Of a stretch of DNA of 64,000 nucleotides, positions 15,261 to 23,760 are shown piece after piece. Position numbers and translations under genes: made by a program. The stretch comes from Chloroflexota bacterium (lineage in GTDB: Bacteria; Chloroflexota; Anaerolineae; CG2-30-64-16). The notes beneath the pieces are model-generated. The model did no database searches and was not told the origin of the DNA. It saw only the letters and a list, made by a program, of their open reading frames with translations. The stretch lies in the NCBI GenBank assembly GCA_026389845.1, contig JAPLHB010000055.1:1-64000 (forward strand), written 5' to 3'. How positions within the stretch are numbered: the stretch's first letter is position 1; each line of letters starts with the position of its first letter.

Positions 15261-16091
15261 ATGAGCCTGGTACGTGACCTTTCCGGTCGGCTGCACATCG
15301 AGACGCCCCTGATGGCTGAGTCCCTGATGGACAAAGCGCTGATGGCCAGCACCGAGACCAGCCAGGTCTTCCGCCCGCTACCGAATCTCAACGTGATCAA
15401 GCTCGGCGGCCAAAGCATCATTGACCGCGGTAGGGTGGCGCTGCTGCCCATCCTGGAGGAAATCGTCGCCGCGCGGGCCGAGTACGAGATGCTGGTGGTC
15501 ACGGGTGGCGGCACCCGCAGCCGCCACGCCTACGCCATCGCGCTTGACCTGGGCATGCCGACCGGTGTGCTCGCCAAGCTGGGCGACAGCATCAGCGAGC
15601 AGAACGCGCTGATGGTCTCGCTCCTCCTGGCCCCGCACGGCGGCGTCAAGATCGGCCATGACGACGTCCTCAAGCTGCCATCCTACATGGCGATGGGCGT
15701 GATTCCGGTGATGCACGCCATGCCGCCCTACGGGCTGTGGGAGGAGCCGGCCGAGAGCGGCCGCATCCCGCCGCACCGCACCGACGCAGGGGCGTTTCTG
15801 ACCGCGGAGGTAGTCGGCGCGCGGCGCTGTGTCCTGGTGAAGGACGAGCGCGGTCTGTTCACCGCGGATCCCAAGAAGAACCCCAAGGCCGAGTTCATCA
15901 GCGAGATCGCGGTGGACGAGCTACTGGCGCGCGATCTGGATGACCTGCCGGTGGAGCGCTCGATGCTCACCGCCCTGGCCCGCGCTGACAGCGTCCGCGA
16001 GGTATTCCTCATCAACGGACTGGAGCGGGGCAACCTGGCGCGTGTCCTGGCAGGCGAGAACCCCGGCACGCGCATCTATCGGAAAGGGTGA
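15261..16091 (+). CDS. Molybdenum/tungsten storage protein subunit (MosA/MosB-like)
   Basis: This 276-residue member of the uridylate/amino-acid kinase fold shows NVIKLGGQSIIDRGRVALLP, VTGGGTRSRHAYAIALDLGM, PPYGLWEEPAESGRIPPHRT-DAGAFL and VLVKDERGLFTADPKKNP. These are far closer to Azotobacter molybdenum storage protein subunits than to PyrH. MoSto packs polyoxomolybdate or tungstate clusters in an ATP-dependent cage. Azotobacter uses two subunits; only one gene is present here, so a homohexamer or a distant partner is possible. It starts at ATG 15261 after GAGGAG and follows the regulator by 11 bases, completing an uptake-regulation-storage operon. Confidence 0.85.
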   Translation: MSLVRDLSGRLHIETPLMAESLMDKALMASTETSQVFRPLPNLNVIKLGGQSIIDRGRVALLPILEEIVAARAEYEMLVVTGGGTRSRHAYAIALDLGMPTGVLAKLGDSISEQNALMVSLLLAPHGGVKIGHDDVLKLPSYMAMGVIPVMHAMPPYGLWEEPAESGRIPPHRTDAGAFLTAEVVGARRCVLVKDERGLFTADPKKNPKAEFISEIAVDELLARDLDDLPVERSMLTALARADSVREVFLINGLERGNLARVLAGENPGTRIYRKG

Positions 16092-16114
16092 GGGAAGGGG
16101 TAGAGTGACACAGT

Positions 16115-16214
16115 GTAGGGGCGGGGGTTTCTTCGCGTCGGCGGAGAGCTTGCCATCGTAGCGCGACTGCCTTACAGAGCAGGCCAGCGTTAACCACGGA
16201 AAACCCGCCCCTAC
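16115..16214. repeat. GTAGGGGC palindrome with long loop
   Basis: Outer arms GTAGGGGCGGG...TTT and AAACCCGCCCCTAC bracket about 70 bp downstream of the storage-protein gene. It lies between convergent genes. Confidence 0.65.
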
Positions 16215-16234
16215 CTGAATGCACCCTATTCGAA

Positions 16235-16546
16235 TTATTGGCGCGGGTGCGATGGTGACCGGTCAACCGCGGCCCCTTCGATGATCAGCGCCGCGCCCTC
16301 GATCAAGGCCAGCGCCACCTGGCGGCGTGCCTGGGCCACGATCCGCTGAAATGTGGAGCGCGAGATGCCCATGCGTTCCGCCGCATCCTCCTGGGTCAGG
16401 TCTTCCAGATCCATGAGGCGCAACGCTTCCAGCTCTTCAGGCAGCAGGTTGACCCGGCGCAAGCCATCCAGCGGCACGCCGGCCGGTTTGTAGATCATCG
16501 CGCGGCCTGGGATGGCTACCGTGCGCCGTTTGCGTGGACGAGGCAT
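16235..16546 (-). CDS. DUF134 family helix-turn-helix protein
   Basis: The 103-residue protein opens MPRPRKRRTV and has the DUF134 landmarks GVPLDGLRRVNLLPEELEAL and LMDLEDLTQEDAAERMGISR followed by STFQRIVAQAR, a sigma-like HTH. DUF134 proteins are thought to regulate genes for Fe-S or NifX-type proteins. It lies six bases from the gene at 16553-16807, whose promoter region carries a perfect palindrome (16844-16865) that this protein may bind. Confidence 0.85.
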   Translation of the reverse strand: MPRPRKRRTVAIPGRAMIYKPAGVPLDGLRRVNLLPEELEALRLMDLEDLTQEDAAERMGISRSTFQRIVAQARRQVALALIEGAALIIEGAAVDRSPSHPRQ

Positions 16547-16552
16547 GGGCGC

Positions 16553-16807
16553 CTAGCCCTCGTGGTGCATGCGGCGTCCGTGGCGCCGGCCTTCGCCGCG
16601 ACCATGCGCCGGCTCGCCCTCCTGATCGCCGCGCGCCAGGTAGACGATCTCGGCCCCGGCTGCGGCCGCCAACTGTTCCAACTCAACCCGGCGCATGTGG
16701 GGGACGTAGACGCGCATGTCGAGTCCTTCGGATGCGACGATCCGGAAACGCGGCTGACCGGCCCCGGCCCCGATCTGGCGGCGTTCGCGCACAAAGAGCT
16801 TGCTCAT
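16553..16807 (-). CDS. Conserved small protein paired with DUF134
   Basis: The 84-residue protein (MSKLFVRERRQIGAGAG...) has a central ASEGLDMRVYVPHMRRVELE region and a His/Gly/Arg-rich tail (GRGEGRRHGRRMHHEG) that could bind metal. I cannot assign a named family. Its start at 16807 is preceded by GGAGG. It is the first gene of a two-gene unit with DUF134, transcribed divergently from the TiaS-like gene. Confidence 0.65.
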   Translation of the reverse strand: MSKLFVRERRQIGAGAGQPRFRIVASEGLDMRVYVPHMRRVELEQLAAAAGAEIVYLARGDQEGEPAHGRGEGRRHGRRMHHEG

Positions 16808-16843
16808 ATTGACCTCCTGCGTCTCTTTGGTCGAGATGAGAGT

Positions 16844-16865
16844 GTTTTGGGCATATACCCAAAAC
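16844..16865. promoter_or_regulatory. Perfect palindromic operator between divergent genes
   Basis: GTTTTGGG and CCCAAAAC are exact 8-bp arms around CATATA. The site lies 36 bp upstream of the minus-strand start (16807) and 34 bp upstream of the plus-strand start (16900), ideal for co-regulating both directions. Confidence 0.65.
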
Positions 16866-16899
16866 CATTCTACCGCATCGAGAAAGGTTTGTCAAGACC

Positions 16900-17586
16900 A
16901 TGATTTACATCGGCATAGATGATACCGACAACTTAGAGTCGCGCGGGACGGGTGCCCTCGCCCGCGCCGTGGCCGCCGACCTGGCGGCGGATTACACGGT
17001 GCTGGGCGTCATCCGCCAGCAATTGCTCCGCGACCCGCGCGTGCCATGCACGAAGAACAACAGCAGCAAGGCGCTTCTGCTGGACGACGGGGATGACGTT
17101 GACCTGGGCGCCCTGGCAGCGCGCGTGCGCAGTCTGATGTTGGCCGACTTCCAGCCGGGCAGCGACCCCGGCCTATGCATCGCCCGCAGCGTACCCGCCG
17201 AGGTCGTGGAGTTCGGCTTGCGCGCCCAGCGCGAGCTGCTCACCCAGGCCGACGCGCGCGGGCTTGCGGCTCGCCACGGCATCTACCTGGAAGGGCTGGG
17301 CGGCGACGAGATGGGCGTCATCGGCGCGCTGGCGGCCGTGGGTCTGACGGCGGGCGGCGACGCGGGACGGTACATCCAGGTCGGTGAGACGCGCTCGCTG
17401 GCAGGCCCGCAGTCGGTCGAGAGCGTGCTGGCCGCGGGGGTTGCGGCGGTGCAAACACCGGAAGGCCAGCCCATCGTGACAGGGGTGGTGCAGGCCGACG
17501 GCCTGCGTCCGGCGCGTCGCGGCGGCCGCGCCGTGGCAGTGGTGCAACAGGCAGGCGACGTCTTGCTGCCCCTGAAGCTTGATTGA
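16900..17586 (+). CDS. TiaS-like protein (tRNA-Ile2 agmatinylcytidine synthetase N-domain homologue)
   Basis: The 228-residue protein begins MIYIGIDDTDNLESRGTGAL, the signature of the archaeal TiaS N-terminal domain and its bacterial stand-alone relatives. It also has DPRVPCTKNNSSKALL and LGGDEMGVIGALAAVGL. Archaeal TiaS is over 400 residues and modifies C34 of tRNA-Ile2; this half-length bacterial form lacks the OB-fold/zinc region and its function is unknown. It is divergent from the DUF134 pair and shares the 16844 palindrome. Confidence 0.7.
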   Translation: MIYIGIDDTDNLESRGTGALARAVAADLAADYTVLGVIRQQLLRDPRVPCTKNNSSKALLLDDGDDVDLGALAARVRSLMLADFQPGSDPGLCIARSVPAEVVEFGLRAQRELLTQADARGLAARHGIYLEGLGGDEMGVIGALAAVGLTAGGDAGRYIQVGETRSLAGPQSVESVLAAGVAAVQTPEGQPIVTGVVQADGLRPARRGGRAVAVVQQAGDVLLPLKLD

Positions 17587-17607
17587 ATCAAGGCCGCCTA
17601 CGGTTAC

Positions 17608-17679
17608 GGGCCGCGGATCAACACGGATGGACGCGGAAAAGTTCCCATATCCGTGTTTATCCGCGTGCATCCGCGGCCC
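17608..17679. repeat. Interspersed palindrome, GGGCCGCGGAT family
   Basis: GGGCCGCGGAT and ATCCGCGGCCC form the outer arms; internal ACACGGAT and ATCCGTGT pair as well. It follows the TiaS-like stop and is non-coding. Confidence 0.7.
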
Positions 17680-17878
17680 ATTCTCAGGACAGCGCCCCCA
17701 TCCCGCACCTGCGGTCGGGACAAGTGTGAATGGGGCTGAAATGCCCCTCAACCGACCCAGCCCGGTTTACCGGGCGCTGCTTGGTAGCCCGGGAATTCAT
17801 TTTCGGGCGGTTTGACGCAACGGCGAGCGCCACAGGATTACCCGAACGATTTTGGGAATAAAATAAGGAGAGAGCCAC
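17680..17878. other. Intergenic, upstream of the glyoxalase gene
   Basis: No gene seen. AAGGAGAGAG at 17864-17873 is the ribosome site for the ATG at 17879. Confidence 0.4.
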
Positions 17879-18292
17879 ATGGGCACGCGCATTGACATGA
17901 TCGGGATTTTTGTGACTGATCTCACCCGGATGGTGGCGTTCTACCGGGATGTGCTGGGGTTCGCGATCGCCTGGGATGGCAACGGGCCGTATGCGGAGTT
18001 CGTGAACGACGGCGTCCGCTTCTCGATGTATGAGCGGGCGCAGTTGCCGGGGCTGTTGGGCCAGGCGCCGGCCTATCCGGCCGGGTTGAACGGCACGTTC
18101 GAGCTGGCGATAGACCTGCCGACCTCGGCGGATGCGGATCGGATATATCAGCAGGTGATCGCGGCGGGCAGCCAGCCGATCTACGCGCCGCGCGATGAGC
18201 CGTGGGGCATGCACTCGTCCATGGTGGCCGACCCGGAAGGCAATCTGATCGAGATCGGCTCCTGGAATCGGGGGCGTCTTCTCAATTTGTAG
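17879..18292 (+). CDS. VOC superfamily (glyoxalase-like) protein
   Basis: This 137-residue vicinal-oxygen-chelate protein is a single domain of two beta-alpha-beta-beta-beta modules. Typical elements are GIFVTDLTRMVAFYRDVLGF at the N-terminus and SSMVADPEGNLIEIGSW near the end, the latter contributing a metal-ligand Glu. The substrate is unknown. Its TAG stop (18290-18292) lies inside the interspersed repeat beginning at 18277, so the last residues (GRLLNL) are probably repeat-derived. Confidence 0.85.
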   Translation: MGTRIDMIGIFVTDLTRMVAFYRDVLGFAIAWDGNGPYAEFVNDGVRFSMYERAQLPGLLGQAPAYPAGLNGTFELAIDLPTSADADRIYQQVIAAGSQPIYAPRDEPWGMHSSMVADPEGNLIEIGSWNRGRLLNL

Positions 18293-19011
18293 GGGCGTAC
18301 CCTGGCGGTCGCCCTGACGGGCAGGCGCAAGGCCGTGCCCCTACCCCGGATGATTGAGAAGATACGATAAAAGCGGTCCGAGTAATCGGACCGGCGCTGG
18401 TCAATGTCCATCGCGTCAGCCACGCGCAGGATTGAGGCCAGCAACCCCGTGCGAACCGCATCACCGTCCAGAGTATCAACCCGGCTTGGATCATACTCGC
18501 GCCGGTGCCAGCGACAGAGCAGGCCGACCACGTCTGCTTCTTCGGCGCTGAAAGGAAGCTCTCCGTTGGCGGTCAATCGAATGACCGTCTCCTCGCTTAG
18601 GATATTGTGGCGCTCGCGGTCCACGGCATTACCGACGTCATGGAAGAGCGCGCCGGCGCGCAGGAGCCCTTGTTCGGTTTGGTTCAGCCCCATCACGTGC
18701 CCCAACTGACTGGCGTAGGACTTGACGTGCAATGCGTGGCCGGGGCCGTGGTCGGCGAATTCAACCATCCGAGCGCGAGCGAATTGCAGGATTGGGATCG
18801 CGGTGCGCAGAGTGGCGATGTCTGGTTTGGAATAGAGGCGATCCGTGGTCAGAAGCGCATGCCAGAGCTGGGCTGGCAGGGTTATCCGGCCCTTAGCCCG
18901 GCCGATGACGGCAACACGGGGTTTCAAGCCCCCATATTCTCTGCTGCTACGCCACAACGACACCCGCAACAACGCATCCGGCAACCCGCAGGTGTCCTTG
19001 AGGGGGTCCAC
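18181..19011 (-). CDS. HD-domain phosphohydrolase, 3' end altered by a repeat
   Basis: The protein has an HD domain (about 90-210) with FADHGPGHALHVKSYASQLG, LLRAGALFHDVGNAVDRERH and VADAMDIDQRRSDYSDRFYR, the conserved H...HD...D metal site. Substrates of such domains are nucleotides or cyclic dinucleotides. After FYR the frame enters the 18277 repeat and then runs antisense through the glyoxalase gene for 112 bp, so the last 50 or so residues are not native and the original C-terminus is lost. The start is also uncertain: GTG at 19011 is used but the frame continues upstream. Confidence 0.65.
   Translation of the reverse strand: MDPLKDTCGLPDALLRVSLWRSSREYGGLKPRVAVIGRAKGRITLPAQLWHALLTTDRLYSKPDIATLRTAIPILQFARARMVEFADHGPGHALHVKSYASQLGHVMGLNQTEQGLLRAGALFHDVGNAVDRERHNILSEETVIRLTANGELPFSAEEADVVGLLCRWHRREYDPSRVDTLDGDAVRTGLLASILRVADAMDIDQRRSDYSDRFYRIFSIIRGRGTALRLPVRATARVRPYKLRRRPRFQEPISIRLPSGSATMDECMPHGSSRGA
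18277..18362. repeat. Nested interspersed palindrome (TCTTCTCAAT outer, GTAGGGGC inner), copy 1
   Basis: The outer arms TCTTCTCAAT and ATTGAGAAGA and inner arms GTAGGGGC and GCCCCTAC are the same as in the copy at 56027-56116, about 38 kb away. It forms the 3' junction of both the glyoxalase gene and the convergent HD-domain gene. Confidence 0.85.
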
Positions 19012-19131
19012 GGTCTTGTCGCCAACAGGAGGCGTCGGTGACCGCAGCGCAAGCGCCGTCTGGCGGCATCGGCCGACTGGGGAGTTCGGGGATGGGATAG
19101 GTGGCTACTTCTCAGAACCGCTCGTGCAGAA

Positions 19132-19632
19132 TCACAAGCCCTCCAGGACTTTCTTCATCGGCTGATACCTCAGCCCTGTCCCCTCGAAGCTCCACCCGTT
19201 GCGAACCCCGGTTGTTTTCCGGTATCCCAGGGCGGCGTAGAAGGGAATCGCGTAGAGCGTCGCGGCAACCCGGATCACTGTCACCTCTTGCCGCATACAC
19301 TCCTGCTCGAACTGCTCTGCCAGTAGCCGCCCGATCCCCTGCCGATGGCGGTCTCCCCGGACGAACAGGCTCGCCAGCCGTTCCCTTCGCCCGCGCAGCA
19401 CGCCGACGATCTCGCCATCTTCCTCGGCGACGAGGACCAGCGGGGCCTGGATCACCTGCGCGATGGCCTCGCGGTGGGCTGGTTCCGCCGACCACGCATG
19501 CCGGAAGGGGCCGAGCAGCTTCCCAAGATCGTCCGCCGAAGCAAAGGACAGGTTGAACTGGCTGTAGGTGTCCGCGATGAGCCGGCCGACGCTCTCCGCA
19601 TCGGACTCGCGGTAGGGACGGATCGTAAGCAT
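19132..19632 (-). CDS. GNAT family N-acetyltransferase
   Basis: The 166-residue acetyl-CoA-dependent acyltransferase has an N-terminal MLTIRPYRESDAESVGRLIA, the acetyl-CoA pyrophosphate loop LFVRGDRHRQGIGRLL and a C-terminal YAIPFYAALGYRKTTGVR, giving the full GNAT fold. The acceptor cannot be deduced. It is a single gene between the HD gene and an ACR3 remnant. Confidence 0.88.
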   Translation of the reverse strand: MLTIRPYRESDAESVGRLIADTYSQFNLSFASADDLGKLLGPFRHAWSAEPAHREAIAQVIQAPLVLVAEEDGEIVGVLRGRRERLASLFVRGDRHRQGIGRLLAEQFEQECMRQEVTVIRVAATLYAIPFYAALGYRKTTGVRNGWSFEGTGLRYQPMKKVLEGL

Positions 19633-19740
19633 CTGTGTCGCACTCCCTCACTCGAATCGCTGTTTCAACCAATCGAGGATGCCCCCAGTCGCACCGGCCA
19701 ACTGGTCTTCACTCTCCCACAAAAACCGCCGCGCGCGCGA

Positions 19741-19925
19741 TCAACCCTTCTTCGGCATCAGCCTCTCCGCCGGCGGGCAGGCCTCGGCTGCTGCCGCGGC
19801 CATTTCGGCCGGAACGGCGCTCAGCTCGCCCTTGAAATAACGACGCTGGAACGCGAAGGCCACGTTCACCAGCCCGATCATCACCGGCACCTCCACCAGC
19901 GGCCCGATCACCGCGCCGATGGCCC
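19741..19925 (-). pseudogene. ACR3 arsenite transporter remnant (C-terminal 60 residues)
   Basis: The frame ending at TGA 19741 encodes [37 protein letters not shown] and a charged tail ending MPKKG. It matches the last transmembrane helix of the intact ACR3 at 23761-24840 almost exactly, then identity is lost upstream. It is a truncated copy, with the same DNA repeated near 23770-23870. Confidence 0.7.
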
Positions 19926-20009
19926 GGCCAGGCCCGGCCGCCGGCCACCAGGACGAACATCCTTCAGGGTGAACAGAACACCATATCCTGAGCGCAGCGG
20001 TGATTTTCG

Positions 20010-20582
20010 CTATGCCGCGGCTGTTGCAGTAGCAGAGGGCCTGGACGCGTCAGCCCGCGCCAGCGCCACGCAGTGCAATTCGTCCAGTGCGACGAGCGCC
20101 GCTTCCACCTGCGCCGCCCGAAAACGATGCACCAGCGCCACGATCTCATCCCCGTGGCCGCGATCCCGCTCCCCTTCCAACCAGCGCAGTAAGTGCTCTC
20201 GCTGCGCGTCCACCAGGCGGACGGCCAACGCCGGATCGCGGCGCAGCGCCAGGTAGATGCGCGCCAGCAGCGCCGTGCGCAGGTTGCGGGGGTACTTTTC
20301 GGGGACGGTCAGCCAGGCTTCCAGCGCAGCCTGGCCGGCCGGCGTCGGCGCATAGATCACCCGCGGCGGCCCTGCGCCGGGCATCTCGGCTTCCGCGACG
20401 ATGAAACCTTGCTTCAGCAGTTTGCGCAGCAGGAAATAGACCTCGCTCAGCTCGATGCGCCAGATGGCGCGCAACGCGGCATCGGTCTTGACCGTTTGCG
20501 CCAGCTCGTAGCCGTGCATCGGCCGCTCGCACAGCAACGCCAACAAGATGTTTTCCGCAGGCCAGTCAGCTTGCATGGGCAT
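20010..20582 (-). CDS. PadR-like winged-helix regulator
   Basis: The 190-residue protein has an N-terminal PadR winged helix ([40 protein letters not shown]) and a C-terminal helical dimerisation arm ([20 protein letters not shown]). It is likely a repressor responding to a small hydrophobic ligand or stress. The start at 20582 (ATGCCCATG) is used. It is divergent from the metal-chelate ABC operon at 20733 with the promoter region between them, so it may regulate that operon. Confidence 0.8.
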   Translation of the reverse strand: MPMQADWPAENILLALLCERPMHGYELAQTVKTDAALRAIWRIELSEVYFLLRKLLKQGFIVAEAEMPGAGPPRVIYAPTPAGQAALEAWLTVPEKYPRNLRTALLARIYLALRRDPALAVRLVDAQREHLLRWLEGERDRGHGDEIVALVHRFRAAQVEAALVALDELHCVALARADASRPSATATAAA

Positions 20583-20646
20583 GATCCGCTCGAAAGATGC
20601 CCCCATTGTAGCCGTTCGCGGACGCGCTGTCAAAGCCTTGGTGAAT

Positions 20647-20675
20647 TTGACAAGCGCGGCGCAGAGATTTATTAT
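20647..20675 (+). promoter_or_regulatory. Sigma70-type promoter of the metal-chelate ABC operon
   Basis: TTGACA (20647-20652), 17 bases, TATTAT (20670-20675). It lies in an AT-richer pocket 58 bp before the ATG at 20733 and next to the divergent PadR gene. Confidence 0.75.
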
Positions 20676-20732
20676 TCAGATTGTAAATACTCAGAGACAA
20701 AATAGCCAGCGAACGAACCAGGAGCTATCACC

Positions 20733-21875
20733 ATGCACACATCCCGGCTGCCCCTCCAACTTGCCATCGTCCTTCTGCTGCTTGCGACCTTGACGGCCTG
20801 CACTGCCCCTGCCGCCCCACCGCCTTCGACCGTGGCGCCGACAGCCGCGCCTGCAGTCGCGGCCGCCACGAATGCCGGACCAACTACAATGACCGACGCG
20901 CTGGGCCGCGCCGTGACCTTCCAGCGGCCGCCACAGCGCATCGCCCTCGTGGGCCGGGCGCTCTTCATGGTCGCGGATGCGGCCTATCTCTTCCCCGAGG
21001 CCGGCGCGCGCATCACAGCGATCGGCAGTACCAGCCAGATGCAGCGCGACTTCATCCCCCTGGTAGACGCCGGCTACGGGGCCAAGACACAACTTGGGCC
21101 CGAGGCCGGCCCGGAGCAGATCGCCGCAGTCCAGCCTGACGCGGTCATCCTCAAGAGCAGCAACGCCGAGAAGCTGGGCAAGCCGTTGGAGACCCTGGGC
21201 ATCCCCGTGGTCTACGTGGACTTCGAGACGCCGGAACAATATCAGCGCGATCTCCAAGTCCTGGGCCAGGTCTTCGGGAACACGGCCCGCGGCCAGGAGC
21301 TTGCTGCCTACTTCCGATCACACGCCGAGAAGGTCGCTAGCGCCGTAGCCGGCCTGAAGGACGAGCAGAAGCCCCGTGTGTTGTTGATGTATTACACCGA
21401 CCGCGACGGCGCCGTGGCGTTCAACGTGCCGCCGCTGGCCTGGATGCAGACGCTGCTGGTCGAGATGGCAGGTGGCCGGCCGGTCTGGCGAGACGCGCAG
21501 ATCGGCGCCGGTTGGACCAAAGTCGGCCTGGAGCAGATCGCGGCCTGGGACCCCGACCAGATCTGCGTCGTCACCTACACGGCCAAGGTGGCCGAGGTGG
21601 TCACGAAGTTGAAGGCCGATCCCCAGTGGCAGTTGTTGCGGGCGGTCAAGGCGGGCCGGCTGTACGCCTTCCCCGGCGACTTCTACAGTTGGGACCAGCC
21701 CGACACCCGCTGGACGCTGGGGCTGACCTGGCTGGCCGGCAAGATCCACCCCGACCGTTTCCCTGACCTGGACATGGGGCAGGAAGCCCGGCGCTTCTAT
21801 CGTGAGCTGTACGGCCTGGACGACGCGGCCTACGACCAGCACGTGCAGCCCATCCTGTTCGGAGACCTGCCTTGA
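20733..21875 (+). CDS. Metal-chelate ABC transporter substrate-binding lipoprotein (BtuF/FhuD/MolA type)
   Basis: The 380-residue lipoprotein has lipobox TLTAC and an AP-rich linker, then a class III periplasmic binding fold with two lobes joined by a long helix. Features include MTDALGRAVTFQRPPQRIAL, the type-III hallmark, and LEQIAAWDPDQICVV. The family imports siderophores, cobalamin, heme or, as in Haemophilus MolA, molybdate/tungstate. The nearby Mo/W genes make the last option worth testing, but sequence alone does not decide it. The stop overlaps the permease start (TTGA). Confidence 0.85.
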   Translation: MHTSRLPLQLAIVLLLLATLTACTAPAAPPPSTVAPTAAPAVAAATNAGPTTMTDALGRAVTFQRPPQRIALVGRALFMVADAAYLFPEAGARITAIGSTSQMQRDFIPLVDAGYGAKTQLGPEAGPEQIAAVQPDAVILKSSNAEKLGKPLETLGIPVVYVDFETPEQYQRDLQVLGQVFGNTARGQELAAYFRSHAEKVASAVAGLKDEQKPRVLLMYYTDRDGAVAFNVPPLAWMQTLLVEMAGGRPVWRDAQIGAGWTKVGLEQIAAWDPDQICVVTYTAKVAEVVTKLKADPQWQLLRAVKAGRLYAFPGDFYSWDQPDTRWTLGLTWLAGKIHPDRFPDLDMGQEARRFYRELYGLDDAAYDQHVQPILFGDLP

Positions 21876-22906
21876 GCGCCACGGTTCCGGCCGTCTTTCC
21901 TGCGGCGCGCGCGACGCCCCGGGCTCGCGTGGACAGCCTGGTCTGGCTCGGCGTGCTCCTGCTGGCCGCATTGGCGCTCTCGCTGTTTGTGGGCCGCTAC
22001 CCCGCGCCGCCCCTTCTGGCGCCGGAGCGGCTGCTGACCGACGAGCTGGCGCAGCGCCTGGTGTGGAACCTGCGGCTGCCGCGCGTGTTGGCGGCCGTGC
22101 TGCTAGGCATGTCGCTGGCCGGCGCGGGCACGGTGCTCCAGATGATCCTGGGCAACCCACTGGTGGAGCCGGGCTTCCTGGGCGTGTCGCAGGGCGCGGC
22201 GTTCGGCGCGGCGCTAAGCATCGTCTTCCTGAGCAATGCGGCCTGGCTGGTGCAAGGCTCGGCCGCGCTGTTCGCCTTCATCGGACTGGGGCTATCGTAC
22301 TTCCTGGCCCACCGGCTGCGCTACGGCGGCTGGGTGCTGCGGCTGGTGCTGGCCGGGATCGCCGTCTCGGCGCTCTTCTCGGCCGGGGTCGGGCTGCTGA
22401 AGTACGTCGCCGACCCACTGCGCCAGTTGCCGGAGATCACCTTCTGGCTGCTGGGCGGGCTGTGGAGCGTCACCTGGCCGCAACTGCGCGCCATCCTGCC
22501 GCTCACGCTGCTGGCGCTGTTCGTGATGATCCGGATGCGCTGGCGGCTGAACCTGCTGGCGCTGGAGGACGCCACCGCCTTCTCGCTGGGCGTGGCGCCG
22601 CCCCGCGAGCGCGTGCTCGTCCTGACGGCCGCCGTGGCGGCTACCGCGGCCGTCATCTCGGTGAGCGGCATGGTCGGCTGGATCGGGCTGATCATGCCGC
22701 ACCTGGCGCGGCGGCTCTACGGCTCCGACAGCCGCCGCGCGCTGCCGGCCGCGCTGCTGTTGGGCGGGCTGTTCAGCCTGCTGTGCGACGACGCGGCCCG
22801 TACGCTGCTGGCCGGCGAGATCCCGCTGGGCATTCTGACCTCGCTGCTCGGCGCGGCGGCCTTCATGGCCCTGATGATGAAACAACCGCTGCGCGTGACA
22901 CGATGA
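21872..22906 (+). CDS. FecCD-type ABC permease
   Basis: This 344-residue inner-membrane permease of the BtuC/FhuB/FecCD family has about ten hydrophobic helices. Hallmarks are LRLPRVLAAVLLGMSLAGAG-TVLQ near residue 70 and GMVGWIGLIMPHLARRLYGS before the last helices, where the ATPase docks. It begins with TTG overlapping the upstream stop, and its TGA overlaps the ATPase ATG, giving a tightly coupled three-gene operon. Confidence 0.9.
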   Translation: MSATVPAVFPAARATPRARVDSLVWLGVLLLAALALSLFVGRYPAPPLLAPERLLTDELAQRLVWNLRLPRVLAAVLLGMSLAGAGTVLQMILGNPLVEPGFLGVSQGAAFGAALSIVFLSNAAWLVQGSAALFAFIGLGLSYFLAHRLRYGGWVLRLVLAGIAVSALFSAGVGLLKYVADPLRQLPEITFWLLGGLWSVTWPQLRAILPLTLLALFVMIRMRWRLNLLALEDATAFSLGVAPPRERVLVLTAAVAATAAVISVSGMVGWIGLIMPHLARRLYGSDSRRALPAALLLGGLFSLLCDDAARTLLAGEIPLGILTSLLGAAAFMALMMKQPLRVTR

Positions 22907-23679
22907 GCACACCGCTGCTGGCTTTCCACGACGTCCGCTTCGGCTATGGCCTCAACGGCAAGACGGTCTTCCAGGAGCTCACGCTGGAGATCGAGGCGGG
23001 CACCGTGACCGCGATCCTGGGACCGAACGGCGCGGGCAAGACGACCCTCCTGCACCTGGCGCTGGGTTGGCTGAAGCCGCAGGCCGGTCAGATCACGCTG
23101 CGGGACCGGCCGCTGGCGAGCTATGGTCGCGGGGAATTGGGCCAGCTGATCGGCCTGGTGCCGCAGAGCGAGCACAACCCGTTCGAATATTCGCTACTCG
23201 AATACATCTTGCTCGGCCGCGCGCCCTACCTCAAGCCGCTGGAGATGCCCGGCGCCGAGGATGCCCGCATCGCGCGGGACGCCCTGGTGCGGGTAGGGCT
23301 GGCCGGCTGGGAGGGGCGTTCGATCGCCCGGCTGAGCGGGGGCGAGCGCCAGCTCGTGCTGATCGCGCGGGCGCTGACACAGGGGCCGCGTCTCCTGCTG
23401 CTGGACGAGCCGACCTCGCACCTCGACTTGGGCAACAAGGCGCGGCTGCTGGCGCTGTTGCGCGACCTGGCGGCTCAGGGCGTGACGATCCTGCTCACCA
23501 CGCACGAGCCGGAGGTGGCGGCCGGTTTAGCCACCCATCTGGTGCTGATGCGCGGCGGCCAGGTGTTGCAGGCCGGGCCGCTGCTGGAAACGTTCAGCAG
23601 CGACCGCCTGAGCGCTGCCTACGGCGTCCCCGTCGAGGTGGCGCAGGTGCATGGCCGGCAGGTGGTGCTGTGGGGGTGA
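22903..23679 (+). CDS. Metal-chelate ABC transporter ATPase
   Basis: The 258-residue ABC ATPase of the BtuD/FecE type has Walker A GPNGAGKTTLLH, Q-loop LVPQSE, signature LSGGERQLVLIARALTQGP, Walker B LLLLDEPTSHLD and switch TTHEP. The ATG at 22903 (overlapping the permease stop) is used; a longer open frame to 21802 is an antisense-like extension through the permease gene. It is the last gene of the operon and is followed by a strong hairpin. Confidence 0.92.
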   Translation: MSTPLLAFHDVRFGYGLNGKTVFQELTLEIEAGTVTAILGPNGAGKTTLLHLALGWLKPQAGQITLRDRPLASYGRGELGQLIGLVPQSEHNPFEYSLLEYILLGRAPYLKPLEMPGAEDARIARDALVRVGLAGWEGRSIARLSGGERQLVLIARALTQGPRLLLLDEPTSHLDLGNKARLLALLRDLAAQGVTILLTTHEPEVAAGLATHLVLMRGGQVLQAGPLLETFSSDRLSAAYGVPVEVAQVHGRQVVLWG

Positions 23680-23718
23680 GAAGAAATACTATGCCCTCAG
23701 ATTATGAACTGCAGGCGG

Positions 23719-23760
23719 GCACGCTTCGGCGGCTGTGGCCGCCACAGCCGCCGAAGCGTG

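Noticed and set aside
15261..16091. UMP kinase (pyrH)
   Set aside because: The PPYGLWE...RIPPHRTDAGAFL segment and the neighbours fit molybdenum storage proteins better than PyrH.
21802..22902. Upstream extension of the metal-chelate ATPase
   Set aside because: It runs in a different frame through the permease gene; the ATPase fold begins at ATG 22903.
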